Assembly (NCBI GenBank): GCA_902729315.2
Contig: LR746271.1
Coordinates: 3,742,001-3,806,000 of the forward strand
Length of the DNA: 64,000 bases
Source of the DNA: Spirodela intermedia
Lineage: Eukaryota; Streptophyta; Magnoliopsida; Alismatales; Araceae
Reading direction: 5' to 3'
Shown: one piece after another, positions 26,872-40,000 of the stretch
Numbering within the stretch: position 1 is the first letter of the stretch
How the letters are laid out: each line of letters begins with the position of its first letter
Program-made: the position numbers and the translations under genes
Notes under the pieces: generated by a model
Database searches by the model: none
Told to the model about the DNA's origin: nothing
Seen by the model: the letters and a program-made list of their open reading frames with translations, nothing else

Positions 26872-27119
26872 TGATATGACATTTGCATCTACCAACACTA
26901 TTAAAAGGCTCAGAAAACCATGAGCAGACAATGATTAGTTGTCCTGACTATAGAACATGGATCATTCTAATGGTGGCTGCTGATAGGACACTGTAGGTGA
27001 CAATAGCCAATAGTCATCAACACCTTTTTTATGAAGATATGACATTTCAGTCCTTGTGTAGAATGATGTGTGGAACCACCCCCCTATAAGAACAACTAGG
27101 GGCTTAAGGAATATGGGAG

Positions 27120-27190
<71 letters not shown>

Positions 27191-27348
27191 ATGTATTTTC
27201 ATAAGAGAGCTTTGAAGATTGGTAATCTCAAAATGGATTCTATTCTCCCTTGTCTCTATTTTTTCCTTTAGTTCTTTTTCTTTTTATTCTTTTCTTTGAT
27301 GATAACTTCTACTAATCATGTTATCCACCATTTTTAATTATAGAATCA
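26872..27348 (+). repeat. 5' LTR of gypsy II with an expanded GA tract
   Basis: Aligns along its length with 46095-46518 (shared words include AGAACATGGAT, TTATCCACCAT and TTTTTCCTTTA). It contains (GA)n at 27121-27186, where the 3' LTR has only GAGGGCGAGAG, which explains most of the length difference (477 versus 424 bp). Confidence 0.85.
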
Positions 27349-27699
27349 TCTTTTTTGATCACACGACATGATCCCTCTCTCATTATTTCTGGCTCTTGTG
27401 ATCTTAATTCAACAAGATCTATGAGGTCTTATCATCTTAGTATTACAGCCATCATGTTATCCATGGTCAGTGATAAGGTGGAACAAATAGATAAAGAGTT
27501 GGAAGAGATTTGCTAGGATATTTCTGTCCTTCAGCACAATATTGTTATCTTAATGCAACGAGATGAAGTGGTTGGTCAATAATGAACTATTTTTTTCACA
27601 TTATAGAATAACATTCTCAATATATCAATTCTTCATCTTTGTATGCATTGGTCAAATGAATCCATTGAAAGACTATCAATGAGTTTAATCAAGATCTTG

Positions 27700-28730
27700 A
27701 AAGATCTAAAGGCTAGGCAAAATACCAAGAGGGGGGGGCGAATTGGTATTTTAAAAATCTCGGATTTTCTTTCTGGATAGTAGATGTGTCAACACGTGTT
27801 AACATAGCTCTGCGTAATTATCTACGTGCAGGATTATTTTCTCTCTCCTCCGGTGGGTTCTCACTATGAGACAAGAACTTTTAATATTGGTTCGTCCCTC
27901 ACCTAGCTACTTAAGTCCAGGAATATCCTTCCTACAAGTATTCCACTATCTCCCTCAAAAGTACACACTGAAATTAATGGGATCAGTAGCTCAATACCTC
28001 AGGTTTGACCTCCGCAGAGATCCAACCCCTTCCGGGTCAAACAGGGCTGAGAGCACCTCATACCTCTGCCTAAAATCACTCTCCACTCACTACCGAGTTA
28101 CCTTAGGCCTGATGGAGAGACTCCTTGAAATATTCAAGCTTTATCTTGATCGCCAATCGTTGATAAAGAAGGATGATGCAGTCTGCTCGCGGTTGAAGCT
28201 CGGCGGTGATGATTCTTGATCGTGAGAGAGATAACTCGTAGTAGATCAAAGTGGAATCGTTGTTGTTGATCTCATTAGCTTCCTTTACTTGTAGGGTGTC
28301 GTCCTCCAACGGATTTCCGCATTTTGCTCAAGAGATAAAATCGGAAAGTCAGTTCAAATACTTACCGTTTTCCGGAACGCGCGGCAACGACCTCTGACCA
28401 TTGCGAATTTCTATTCTCTGGTCCGTTCGACTTGAAACTTGAACAGGAGATTCGTTTCTCACAGACGAACAACTTTCCTGTTGATTTCGTCTTCAGATTC
28501 GAACGTTAAGCTGGTCGTTTTCTCCACGTAAGCAGCTGACGTGTCATCGTCCAGATTTCCGGTTCGAGACTCACAAGAGCTCATTTGATATTTCGAACCA
28601 TTTTCTTTTTCTTTTAATGATACACGTGACTAATGAATAATAGCTGCACCTAAATGGTTAAATAATCATGGATAAATGAACTAAAACCATAACCATAATT
28701 TACCTATTAAATATTTGTTTTCCAACAAAT
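27700..28730. mobile_element. Possible further insertion in gypsy II gag region
   Basis: A block with higher GC and a different texture from the surrounding gag remnant, beginning near ATACCAAGAGGGGGGGGCG (27728) and ending near TTTTCCAACA (28727). Read on the minus strand its right edge begins TGTTGGAAAACAAATATT, a common style of copia LTR start. I could not find matching target duplications or the other terminus, so the type and limits are uncertain. Confidence 0.35.
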
Positions 28731-29684
28731 ATTTATCCATATATATGTGGCGCTCCACGTATTCATCAATTTCACTTAATCTCAAGGTTACCAATAATGT
28801 CACAAGATAAATAATAGATTTATTTGCATGAAATCTATGAGGCATTTATGATAATCTTGTAAACAATATCAAACATGAATTATATATTTTCTCATATAAT
28901 TGTACTATCAAAATTTATGCCCAAGGGCATCAATAGATCTACTATCTCAAGTACAAGATGATGACTCAACAACATATAAATGACCATGATGTTGTCATGA
29001 AGATTGACGTCAAGGAGGAGTGGAGGCAACTATAGCCAATGGTACAAGTTTGTTTTTGAAACCATCGAACAACAACTGCAAATTAGAGATGTTGATCTTC
29101 AATTGAGAAAATCTAGAAGGATAGATTTTATATAATGATTTATTCTTTTCAATACACTGAATTAATGATATTAAAAATTCGTGATTGCTGGTATAAGTAT
29201 CAAAGGAAAGTTATTAACATGATTTAAGTGGATGATAAAATGAGAAGTTTTCAAGGGCTTACGTCATAAGTTATTAGAGGTGTTTAATAATAATCAATTT
29301 AATTTTCTTTGCCAACAATTCTTAGAGATTAAGTAAAAATGAATGATGACAAAATACTAAGAAAAGTTTGAATTCATGATGGCCATCATAGGTGATAATC
29401 AATAACGTGTCATTTAGAACAATTTTCTTAAGAGATTGAAGAAGAAAATTAGATTATAAGTAGGACTCTTAAAGTTGGTAAAGTTAAACACATTTATGCA
29501 TATGGCACATAAGGTGGAGCCAATAAGTATCAACTTCTAGTCATCATATGGTAAGTTCAAGAATTATAAAACCACAAATGAGAGTAATTTATACAAGACT
29601 ACACACTTTAGTAACAAAAACGTTTATTTAAATCCCATACACACAATCTTGAAGGAGGTTATGTAGAACGAATATAATAAGTGA

Positions 29685-29814
29685 TGTTGACGAGAAGGGT
29701 TAAACCATAAGATTAGATTAACTTCGAATAAAGATATGCATGTATTTATAAGTAAGAGGAGAGAGAGAGAGATAATGGGCCCAAGTGGGCCATGTAGAGG
29801 AGGATGTCTGAACA
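29685..29814 (-). repeat. 3' LTR of the copia element
   Basis: 130 bp, TG...CA. It differs from its partner at 41109-41238 by scattered substitutions. Both include a GA stretch followed by GATAATGGGCCCAAGTGG. It is flanked outside by AGTGA and inside by the PPT. Confidence 0.9.
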
Positions 29815-29829
29815 TTCTCCCTCAAACTA

Positions 29830-31709
29830 GAGCATGTAAGTTAAACATGTCAAGATTGGTATAAATAGCATCATAGGACACTCTTGTAAGACTCTTGATG
29901 AAGATATTTGCCAGCTGGTTGGATGAAGTGACATGTAGTATAGAGATAATCCATGTCAGAACTTTGTCTTAGATGTAGTGACAATCAATTTTGATGTGCT
30001 TGGTCTGCTCGTGAAATGTAGGATTCGTGGCAATAAAGATTGCTGCTTGATTGTTACAATACATAAACATAAGTGTTTGAAGAGTGACACCTAGGCTCTC
30101 CAGAAGAGAGCGAAGCCATACCATTTCATGTATAGTCTCAGTTATATAATAATATTCGGCTTCTACACTAGAACAAGATATCACATTTTGCTTCCTAAAG
30201 CCTAAAGTGACTAGGTTGTTACCAACATACATGTAGAAGTCAGTCGCCGACTTTCGATCTCTTTTGTCACCAGCATACCCAGTATCTATGTAGGCTTTAA
30301 CACGTAGATGACCATGACATCTATAGATGAGCCCCTTCCCTAGAGCTCATTTGATATAGGCTAGGACACGTAGCAGTCCCCCTTAATGAACTTAATGAAG
30401 CTCTTGTATAAGTTGACTGGGAATACTGACTATATGTATGATGTCAGGATAAGTAATAGTGAGATATATTAGTTTTTCTAATAATTACTAATAGCGATTA
30501 ACATCCTTAATTAGAGGTAAAGTCATAACCTAGAACTTTAGACGTGCCTCCATAGGTGATAACTTTGATTTGTAGCCAAGAAACCTCATTTCTTGAAGAA
30601 GGTCGAAGACATGTTTCCTCTGAGATGAAGTTAGCTTGCCTCACTAATAAGCAAACTCTATCATAAGAAAGTAGTGCAATGTCTCCAAGTATCTTGTGAC
30701 AAAGTGTTCTTGCTGGTAGGCTTTGGTGGTAGAGATGCCTCCCTCATCACTCTTTGTCACAAGAATGTCATCAACATACACAACTAGGATGATCATATCT
30801 CCAAGTGTGGTCTTCGTCAAGATAGTGGGGTCAAAAATATATAGAGTGAAGCCGAAGATAGTAAGCTATTGAACTTCACAAACTAGATTCAATAACTCTA
30901 CTTGTGTCCGTAGATAATATATTGAAGTAAAAAAACCTGAGAAGACTCCCCCTAGATAACATACCATGTAAGTTGCTCTATGAAAACTGATCCAAGTCAT
31001 CATAGAGGAAAACAGTAGACACGTCTAACTAGTGAAGTGAAGTCTCCATGTAATCAATGTCATAGGCTTGAATGAAATCACGAGCAACTAAGTGAGCTTT
31101 GCGATGAGTGATTGAGCTATTTGAGTTGTACTTTAGTGTGAAGACCCACTTGCATGTCACAATGTTGACATCGGTCAGACGAAGGACAAACTTTCACATG
31201 CCATAAGAAACTAGTACTCTTATCTCTAAATCCATAACTACTTTCTAGGTAAAGGCCTAAAGTGGCTCAACATACGATTGTAGAATTGATTTTAAGGTCA
31301 TGAAAAAGGTAAAAACATAAAAGGTGAGGTAAATGCAATCATAAAAGACAAAGTGGGATATACTCGATAACATCAATAGAGGTCACATAGCGACAGGTGC
31401 TGGAAAAATATACTCGATAACCCTTTTGGGTGCATGAGTAACCCACGAAGACACCTTTTAGAGCACAAGGAATGAGTTTAGAAAGAGATGACGAGTGATT
31501 ATGAATGAAAGCGGTGCAACTAAAAACCTAAGGAAGTAAAGAAAAAAGAGAAGCATCGGGTATGACACGTTGGAGAGAAATGACACCACCTACTGGAGTG
31601 AAAGGAATGTAATTTTGAAGATAAGTGGCGGTCAAGAGTGCGTCAAACCACATGTAATGTGGAACATACATCTCAATGAGTAGTGTGAGTGATGTAAGTA
31701 AGTGGTGGT
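29830..31709 (-). pseudogene. Copia integrase C-terminus, reverse transcriptase and RNase H remnants
   Basis: RNase H (minus, 30232-29969) shows SSVEAEYYYITETIHEMVWL and YCNNQAAIFIATNPTFHEQT, which are diagnostic of copia. RT shows YVDDIL at 30778-30761 with the two catalytic Asp retained. Upstream, GVFVGYS-like and YRVYF patterns near 31400-31470 mark the end of integrase. Stop codons and frameshifts interrupt the whole region, so no functional polyprotein is encoded. Confidence 0.85.
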
Positions 31710-33441
31710 TGATAAGTCTTCATTATCATGAGTTAATAATTAGTAAATAATATAGTTTTAACCTTAACTCATGATAAATAGACTTATATTTGTGTTAAAG
31801 TGTGAAAAGTAGTTTTCAATTGATTAACGTGAATTTTTGGCTAATTATGTGATTTTATACAAATTTATATGATTTTTATAGTCTTGTTTGGGATAAATGA
31901 AGAAAAAAAAAAAGCAAAATGGAAGGGACCAGCCGACTAGTCGGGCCTGCAAGTAGGTCGGAAGCACAGCCAAGGAGAGCTGCAAGTAGGGGCTCGAGCA
32001 ACTAGGACCGATGAGGGCATGTGTGCGCCACTCTCCTTCCACATCACTAGTGGCCAGCCGGTTGTGGGGAAAGGAGTGGTCGTACACGCAGGAGAAAGGG
32101 ACTCATTACTTCCAAATGTGATATTACTATATATTCGCCTAAAACTTCGACGCACAAGTGATGTGGGACTAAACCTGCGTCACACCTTCTCTCGAAATCT
32201 TTCGAAGATTTGAATACCTAAATTACCCCTTCATTATAATAGAGATATACCATGATGACGTCACTTAATAAGGGCATTTGAATACTTATTTCAATCTCTC
32301 TCATGCAGGCGTGCAACCGGCGCAGGTTTGAATCCTCCTAGAGCCAAAACTCATATTTTTATTTGATTATCACAAGTTTCCTACAGATCGTCAGTGAAGG
32401 ATTAAGTTGCCAAAATCACTAGATCATCAGCAAAAATCTTGTCAATGCGATTCATAGAGTATTGTTACTAAAATTGTTGAACGATTCGTGATAAAAAGAT
32501 CGTGAATCCATCGTGTAAATTATCTCTGATTGATCGACGAATAAGCCGTCGTTAGGAAGAGGACGATTTGCCGGGAGATGAGTCGTCACCTCTTGAGAGC
32601 AGACTGGATGTGATGAAGAGCCTCCTCTTGCTGCACAGATCTAAGGATAAAGCTCCCTAACACGTGCCTCACCTCCATCTAGCTCCTCTTCGTCAAGTGA
32701 CAACCGCTAGAGAGCCTCAAAGTCACCATTTTTCTGCTCTGCCGGGTGACAGCCACCGAAGACGACTCGATGACCCATTTCATTGATCTTTAGACTTCAC
32801 AAGGAGATCTAGAGATTATCCATGTCGTCTTTGTCTAAGGAGAGCCTTTGACATTGTAGACACTGCACAACAATCCTCTCGAACACTCAAGATTCTAATG
32901 CATCACCGACGCATTACCGTCGCAACACTAAAACTCTATTTTCTTATTTTCAACTTAATTTTCACTTCATTTAATGATAATTTATGTGATTTAAATTTAT
33001 CAAGCTATACTTCATTCAATTACAATTCATCTAGCTTTTACAGATCTTAATTTGATTAATTAAATCGTCTGTAATCACTTACGTAAGAATTGTTGGCTAG
33101 AACTCTATTTCTGCCCGATTCATGTTCGTTAGGCGCTAATGTCATCTTGATGTCCTCACCCTTATTTCCTTTTTTATGAATTTTAAATATATTTTATTTT
33201 CATTTCTTAGTATAAAATTCATAAAAACTTGTATTCTTTGAAAACAATTCTGAAAAACTATCTGATATTATATTATATCCCTATGATTGACCTGAAAAAT
33301 TATCACTATTTTTGGAAGTTTTATTGAATTATAATTGATATATTTGTTCAGAAATACTTCTAAATATCCAAAAATTAGTATTTTTCAGTTTTATAAATTT
33401 TAAATTTGGGTGATTTACTATACAATGACTAAGTCACATCA
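31710..33441 (+). mobile_element. Solo LTR, element III family (copy 3), inside copia integrase
   Basis: 1732 bp from TGATAAGTCTTCATTATC to GACTAAGTCACATCA. Flanks GTGGT (31705-31709) and GTAAT (33442-33446) agree at 3 of 5, the differences being G to A. Copia integrase coding continues on both sides. It contains TGACGTCA at 32256-32263 and a TATATATT box near 32129. Confidence 0.8.
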
Positions 33442-34177
33442 GTAATGTTTACATTCAACAACTTTATTCTATTAGAAAATGTATAAATTGGTGGTTGATA
33501 AATAATACCACAATTAATATAAAAGGTGCAAATGACATCTTGAATAAATTCAAATATATTGTTTGTGTGAAGAACCTTAGGTGTGGTGAAATATTGGGTA
33601 ATAATCTCAGTAATAAATTAGGTAACAATAGAGAGAACTTGAGATCAATCATGGAGGAGATAAACCCAACTTACAAGAGTGTAATCATCAACGAAAATAA
33701 TGTAATAAAAATGTCTAGTGATGGAGACAACTCGAGAGGGTTCTCAAAAGGCGTAATGAATAAGATTGAATGGAGCTGAAAATAAAATATTGTCACGACT
33801 AAAATAAGAAGAACGATAATATTTGTCTAATTGACATGACTCACATACAAATTCATTAAGAGACAATCACAGCAAAGTTTTATTAAGTTTTGAAAAATAA
33901 GAATAACTTAAACGTTAGATGCCACAAAAGAGAAAAAGTAACAGTGAAAACAACAAAACGTGCTCGAATGTCGCAAGAAGGTGCATTCGAGACGAGTTTG
34001 TAAATACCTTAACCATTCTCACATCTCAAATCAATCCTTCATCTGATATGCAAATTCTAGAAGAGTAGTAGAAAGGAAAAAAATATAATGGTGCAAAGTA
34101 GGGCATGAGTGATGACATTGATATATAAAAGATTTATAAGAAAACTAGGAATGTAGAGGACTTGGGTTAATAGTAGG
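33442..34177 (-). pseudogene. Copia gag-pre-integrase and integrase core remnant
   Basis: Minus-strand translation gives CESCQLDKYYRSSYFSR-like and FVDDYTLVSWVYLLHD-like patterns. The first is the gag-pre-integrase CxxCxxxK signature and the second the start of the integrase core. The fragment lies between solo LTR copies 3 and 4. Confidence 0.75.
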
Positions 34178-36041
34178 TAATAAGTCTTCATTATCATGAG
34201 TCAATAATTAGTTAATAATATAGTTTTAACCTTAACTTATGATAAATAGACTTATATTTATGTTAAATTGTGAAAAATAATTTGGTTAATATGAATTTTT
34301 GACTAATTATGTGATTTTATATAATTTATATAATCTTATTTTTAAGATTAATAAAGAAAAATAAAATAACATAAAAAGATAGAAAAAGTAGGAGACCCGC
34401 CGGCCAACCGGGCCCAAAACAGGTCAAAAGCATAGTTGAGTAAAGCTACGGGCAAGGGCCCAAGCGGCTAAGGATAGACTGATAGGGGCCATGTGTGCGT
34501 CACTTCCCTTCCATGTCACCAATAGCTAGTTGGGCATGGGGTAAGAAGTGGTCGTACACACACAAAAAATTGACTCATTGATTCCTAAATCTCGTATTAC
34601 TATATATTTATATCAAAATTTAATGTATAATCGATGTGGGACTAAATTGGCAGTCATACCTTCTCTGAAATATTTTAATAATATTTTTACCTCAAATACC
34701 TCTTATTTATTAGAAAGAGTTACTGTGATGATGTCACTTTATAAGGGTATTCACATAATTATTTCACTTTCTCTCATGCAGGTAGGTGACTGATGAAGGT
34801 TTGAATCCTACCAAAGCCAAAACTTATATTTTTTATCTAATTAAATCACAATTTTTCTATAGATTGCCAGTGAAGGATTATGTCACTAAAATTACTCAAT
34901 CATCGGCGAAAATCTCATCAATGCGATTTGTGGAGTATTGTTACAAAAATTATTGAACAACTCACAATAAAAGGATCGCAAATCCATCAAATAAATAATC
35001 TTTGATTGATCGACGAATAAGTCATTGTCGAAAAAAAGATGATCTATCAAGAGATGAGTCACCACGTCTTGAGAGCATACTAGATGCGATGAAGAGCCTC
35101 CTCTTATTATGCGGACCTGAGAATAAAGCTCCCTAAGAGGTGCCCCAGCTCTATCTAATTCATCTCCGCCGGGTGATAGACATCGGTGAGTTGTAAAGTC
35201 ATCGTATTTTGCTCCATCAAGTGACAGTAGCTGGAGATGATTCAACGAGTCATTTAATTGATCTCTAAACTTCGTAAGAAAATCTAGAGATTGCTCATAT
35301 CATCGTAGTCTAAAGAGAGCTTTGAGGCCATAGACACTAGACAACAATCCTCCATAATACTCAAGATTCTAATGTAGCACCGTCGTGATGACAAAATTCT
35401 GTTTTATCATTTTTTAACTAGTTCAACTTCTACCATCATTTTTTAGACTTTGAAAGGAGATCTAGGGAATGTCTAGGTTGTCCATGTCTAAAAAGAACCT
35501 TTGAAGTTATAGCCATTGTTCAATGATCCTCTCGAACACATAAAATTTCAGTAATTACTGTTTTGAGGTTGAAACTCTGTCTTTCTTGTTTTCAACTTAA
35601 TTTTCACTTCATTAAGTGATAATTTGTGTGATAATTTGTGTGATAATTCTTTTGACTTTTATAGATCTTAATTTGATCAAGTAAATCATCTATAATCGCT
35701 TACATAAGAATTACCGAGTAGAACTCTATTTCTATCTAATTCACATTCATTGGACACTGACGTCAATCTGACGTTTGCACTCTTATTTTTCTTTTTCATA
35801 AATTTTAAATTATTTTATTTTTATTTCTTAGTCTAAAATTTATAAAAAACTATATTCGTGGTAGAAAATTCTAAAATATTATCTGATATTATATTACATC
35901 CTATGATTGACATGAAAAATTGTCATTATTTTTGGAACTTTTATTGAATTATAATTTTCAAAAATATTTGAGAATTAGTATTTTATAGTTTTATAAATTT
36001 TAAATTTATTTGACTTATTATACAACAACTAAGTCATGTTA
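34178..36041 (+). mobile_element. Solo LTR, element III family (copy 4), with internal duplication
   Basis: 1864 bp from TAATAAGTCTTCATTATC (first G mutated) to AACTAAGTCATGTTA. Flanks GTAGG (34173-34177) and ATAGG (36042-36046) agree at 4 of 5. It is about 130 bp longer than copy 3 because a segment near 35268-35400 is repeated near 35451-35570. Confidence 0.75.
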
Positions 36042-36046
36042 ATAGG

Positions 36047-37074
36047 ATATAGGTCACAATGGTGATGCCATGACCTTTGACCAAATAATTTGTCCAACCA
36101 TCAGTAATAGTTACCAAGGGGTAAGTCATGATGTGATGAAATGAGAAAAGTATGAAAGGTGTACTAATCATATGGGCATAAGCCCCCGAGTCAAGAATCT
36201 AAAGTGATAAAGAGCCAAGTAAGACATGTGTACCTAACATAGAGGCTTCCAACATAAATACAAGATTGACAAAGAAAGGTGTATAAGAGAAAGCAAACGT
36301 GAACCACTTTTAAACTTCATAGTCTGCTATCGTAAAAGTCATATGTAGGAGGAGATGTCGCAAAGTGAATTGTAGATGAGAATGAGTGTCAAAGATAATG
36401 GCTTGAGCCTACTCAGGCTTGCTGAACTCCTTCTAGTACTTGTTTGATGGGTGGCTTGACTTACCATAATAAGGGCATGGTAGAAAGGCATTGCGGTCTT
36501 TACCTTTGGGAGGGCGACCATTGTGAGACTTTGAGTTATGACCATCATCCCAACTACGAGTAGATGTAGTCAAAACCGATGAGGTCAACATGACAACTAG
36601 CTAAGTGGTGCTCAATTGAGTAGTAAGTGTGCCCGAGCTCACACGAAGTGCTGCAAAAAAAATTGATGAAAGGTTTGGCACATGATCACCCTAGAGAATT
36701 TGACCATAAATCTGTGAAACAACATTCAGATGTAGACCACTGAGATAGATATACACTAACATAGAACTCTTGTTGATACTGCTCAAAGATCCGAAGGTCG
36801 ATGGTCGGAGGCTGATAAAGAGACAACTTTTGGATGATTGTCTGAAGTCGTCCAAAGTGTGCTTGGAATGAGAGAGCACCTTACTTATAAGTGAGAAGAG
36901 ACTCGAATAATTACACAGTATGACTGATATTATCTTGTTGGCATACATGATGTATATTGTGAGCCAAAGTTGCTTGGCGAGCATAATATGAGCAAAGGGC
37001 TATGTGATAGATATTGTAACAGCAAAAGTCATGATGGCAAAGGGGCTATGATGGCAGGGGCCGTGATGGTAGGG
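36047..37074 (-). pseudogene. Copia gag remnant
   Basis: Minus-strand patterns FGRLQTIIQKLSLYQPPT, YVSVYLSGLHLNVVSQI and a knuckle-like YYGKSSHPSNKY follow the order of copia Gag. The first Cys of the CCHC box survives; others are mutated. The frame is broken in several places. Confidence 0.7.
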
Positions 37075-40000
37075 TGATGTGTATTTATCTAATAATATTT
37101 ATAATTAAGACTTAATACAATATTAGTATGGAAATAAGTCTCAGGTCAAACACAAAGAGATTGATTATTTGTCGTGAAAATTAATTTAGTTTATATATAA
37201 ACTGATTTTAATATTTTATCACTATTTAACAGAAATAATAAAATAGAAGGACAAGGTGAAAAGAATAAAAGAAGGGAAGCAGAGAAAGGAAGGAGAAAAA
37301 GAGAGAGAGAAGAGAGAGCTCTCACAAAGGGCAAAAGAAGAGACCTCTCGTGAAAGAAAGAAAAAGAGAAGAGAAAATCTCACATAAAATTTAGAGAGAG
37401 AAAAGTCTCACGAGAGAGAGGAGAAGATCGATCAAGAGAGAGGGGGAGATCGATCGAGAGAGAGGAAAAGAAAGGGAGAGATCTCACGAATGACGGAGAG
37501 AGAAGAAGAGGTCTAGTGAGGGAGGGAGAGAGAGAAATAATAAAGAAAGAGAGAAATACGATCAACCCATTTTCACGGTAACTATTATTCTCGAACGAAT
37601 GTGTGTGCAAGAATTCACACACATGACATGAGGTCAGTCGTGAATGTCTCTAATTTGTTTTAACTAATGAATACTCATTAATCAGCCTTTAATCTTAGAG
37701 ATTTCACGTTCAAAATAAAAAAAAATCATTATTTGTGAAATGTTGAGAACATGAATACATCGAGATTCAAGTGTAAAAATTAATAGAAAATAAATTAAAA
37801 ATGATCTTAGCTTGATCTCATATGAGTTTGAGAGGATTCAGAAGAAGAACAAAGATCATTCATCAAGTTTTGAATTAGTTCTACTCATTTCAATCGAAAC
37901 ATGCATGAAACGGAAGTAACTTACCAAAGTTAAGTCATTACCCAAGTTTAGTCTGCCTCTTAGACAATTAGATACACTGATGTAGTGGCTTGGTTTTGTC
38001 TAGACGTGTCACAGCACATCGAAAGTCGTAGAAGTATCGTTCAAAAGTGATGCGTCACTTGTCGGAGAGATCCACTAAAATGAGGGGTCGACCATGCTGT
38101 CACCATCATCTAAGGAGAGAAGGGAAGAGCTGACCACTCGTTAAAGACCTTGAGTGTAGTTGGGGGAGGAAGGAATGAGCTCACTGATCGTCAAAGGCGT
38201 TGATTGCACGAAAGGAGGGAAGAATGGATTGTCGTATTCATGATTGCCATCAAAATTTTAAAGATAATTGTAATGTCTATTTTATTAGATAATAATCTAT
38301 TATTATCTTTATATCCCTAATAGTGATAAGTGCGAGAACTTAAGTTCCCAATATCGTGACACTTCACAAGCCACTAGATCAGATGTCCTTGGTCATATGG
38401 TGTGCTGATGACATAGGATCAACTCGCTATGAACCGCTATCGACTGAAAACTTACGTCCATGGTACCTCCTTAGCCATCATATCATAATCTATGACGATG
38501 TGAATGCTAAGCAATGTCAGATTCACAAACTACTGATGGATTGGTTTATGCATCTAGTATCATAGTAGCTCACCCACTACAAGATCTGACTTATTTGATG
38601 ATATGACTCGTTGAACACCACTAGATGACACTGCACTCCAGATGGTTGTCTTGAAACACACAATAAACTTTAGTCTCATGATAAGTCTTCATTATCATGA
38701 GTTAATAATTAGTAAATAATATGGTTTTAGCCTTAACTCATGATAAATAGACTTTTTATTTGTGTTAAAGTGTGAAAAGTGGTTTTCAGTTGATTAAGGT
38801 GAATTTTTGGGTAATTATGTGATTTTATATGAATTTATATGATTTTTATAGTCTTACTTTTGAGATAAATGAAGAAAAATAAATAAAAATAAAAATAAAA
38901 TAAAATGGGGGGGACCCACCGGCCAGTCGGGCTCGGAAGTGTGTTGGAAGCGCGGTCGGGGAGTAGCCACGAGCAGGGGCTCGAGTAGCTTGGACCGATG
39001 GGGCACATGTGCGCCACTCCCCTTCCATGTCACCGGTGGCTAGCCGACTGTGGGGCAAGGAGTGGTTGTACACGCGCAAGAAATGGACTTGATCGGAAAT
39101 GTAATATTATTATATATTCACCAGAAACTTTGGCGCACAACTGGTGTGAGACTAAACCCGTGTCACACCTTCCTCAGAAAGGGGGGGGCAACCGGCCCGG
39201 GTTCGAATCCTCCTAGAGCCAAAACTCATATTTTTTATCTGATTATTGCGACTTTCCTGCAGATTGCCAGTGAAGGATTAAGCAACCAGAATCGCTAAAT
39301 CATCAATGAAAATCTCGTCAACGTAATTCGTGGAGCATTATTACTAAAATTGATGAACGATTCGCGATAAAAAGATCATGAATCTATCGAGTAAAGCATC
39401 TCCGATTGATCGACGAACAAGCCGTCATCAGGAAGAGGATGATCCGTCGGGAGACGAGTCGCCACCTCCTGAGAGCGTACCGGATATGATGAAGAGCCTC
39501 CTCTTACTGTGCGGACCTGAGGATGAAGCTCCCTGACATGCGCTCCACCTCCATCCAGCTCCTCTCCGTCGAATGACAGCCGCTAGAGAGCCGCAAAGTC
39601 GTTGTTTTTCCACTCCGTCAGGTGATAGCCGCCGGAGATGATTCAACGACCCATTTCATTGATCTCTAGAGTTCGCAAGGAGATCTAGAGATTGCCTACA
39701 TCGTCCTTGTCTAAGGAGAGCCTTCGAAGCCATGGACATTGCATGACGATCCTCTTGAACGCTCAGGATTCCGGTGCATCGCTGACGCATCGCCGCCGCG
39801 ACGCCAGAACTCTGTTTTCCTACTTTCAACTTAATTTTTGCTTCATTTAGTGATAATTTTTGTGATTTAAATTTATCAAGATATACTTCATTCCATTACG
39901 ATTCTTTCAGCTTTTACAGATCTTAATTTGATCAATTAAATCGTCTGTAATCTCTTATGTAAGAATTGCTAGACAAAACTCTGTTTTCGCCCGATTCGCG

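Noticed and set aside
39190-39240. Possible tRNA gene at the GGTTCGAATCC motif
   Set aside because: Only the loop and three inner stem pairs fit; there is no acceptor stem, D-arm or anticodon arm, and the motif recurs only as part of the LTR.
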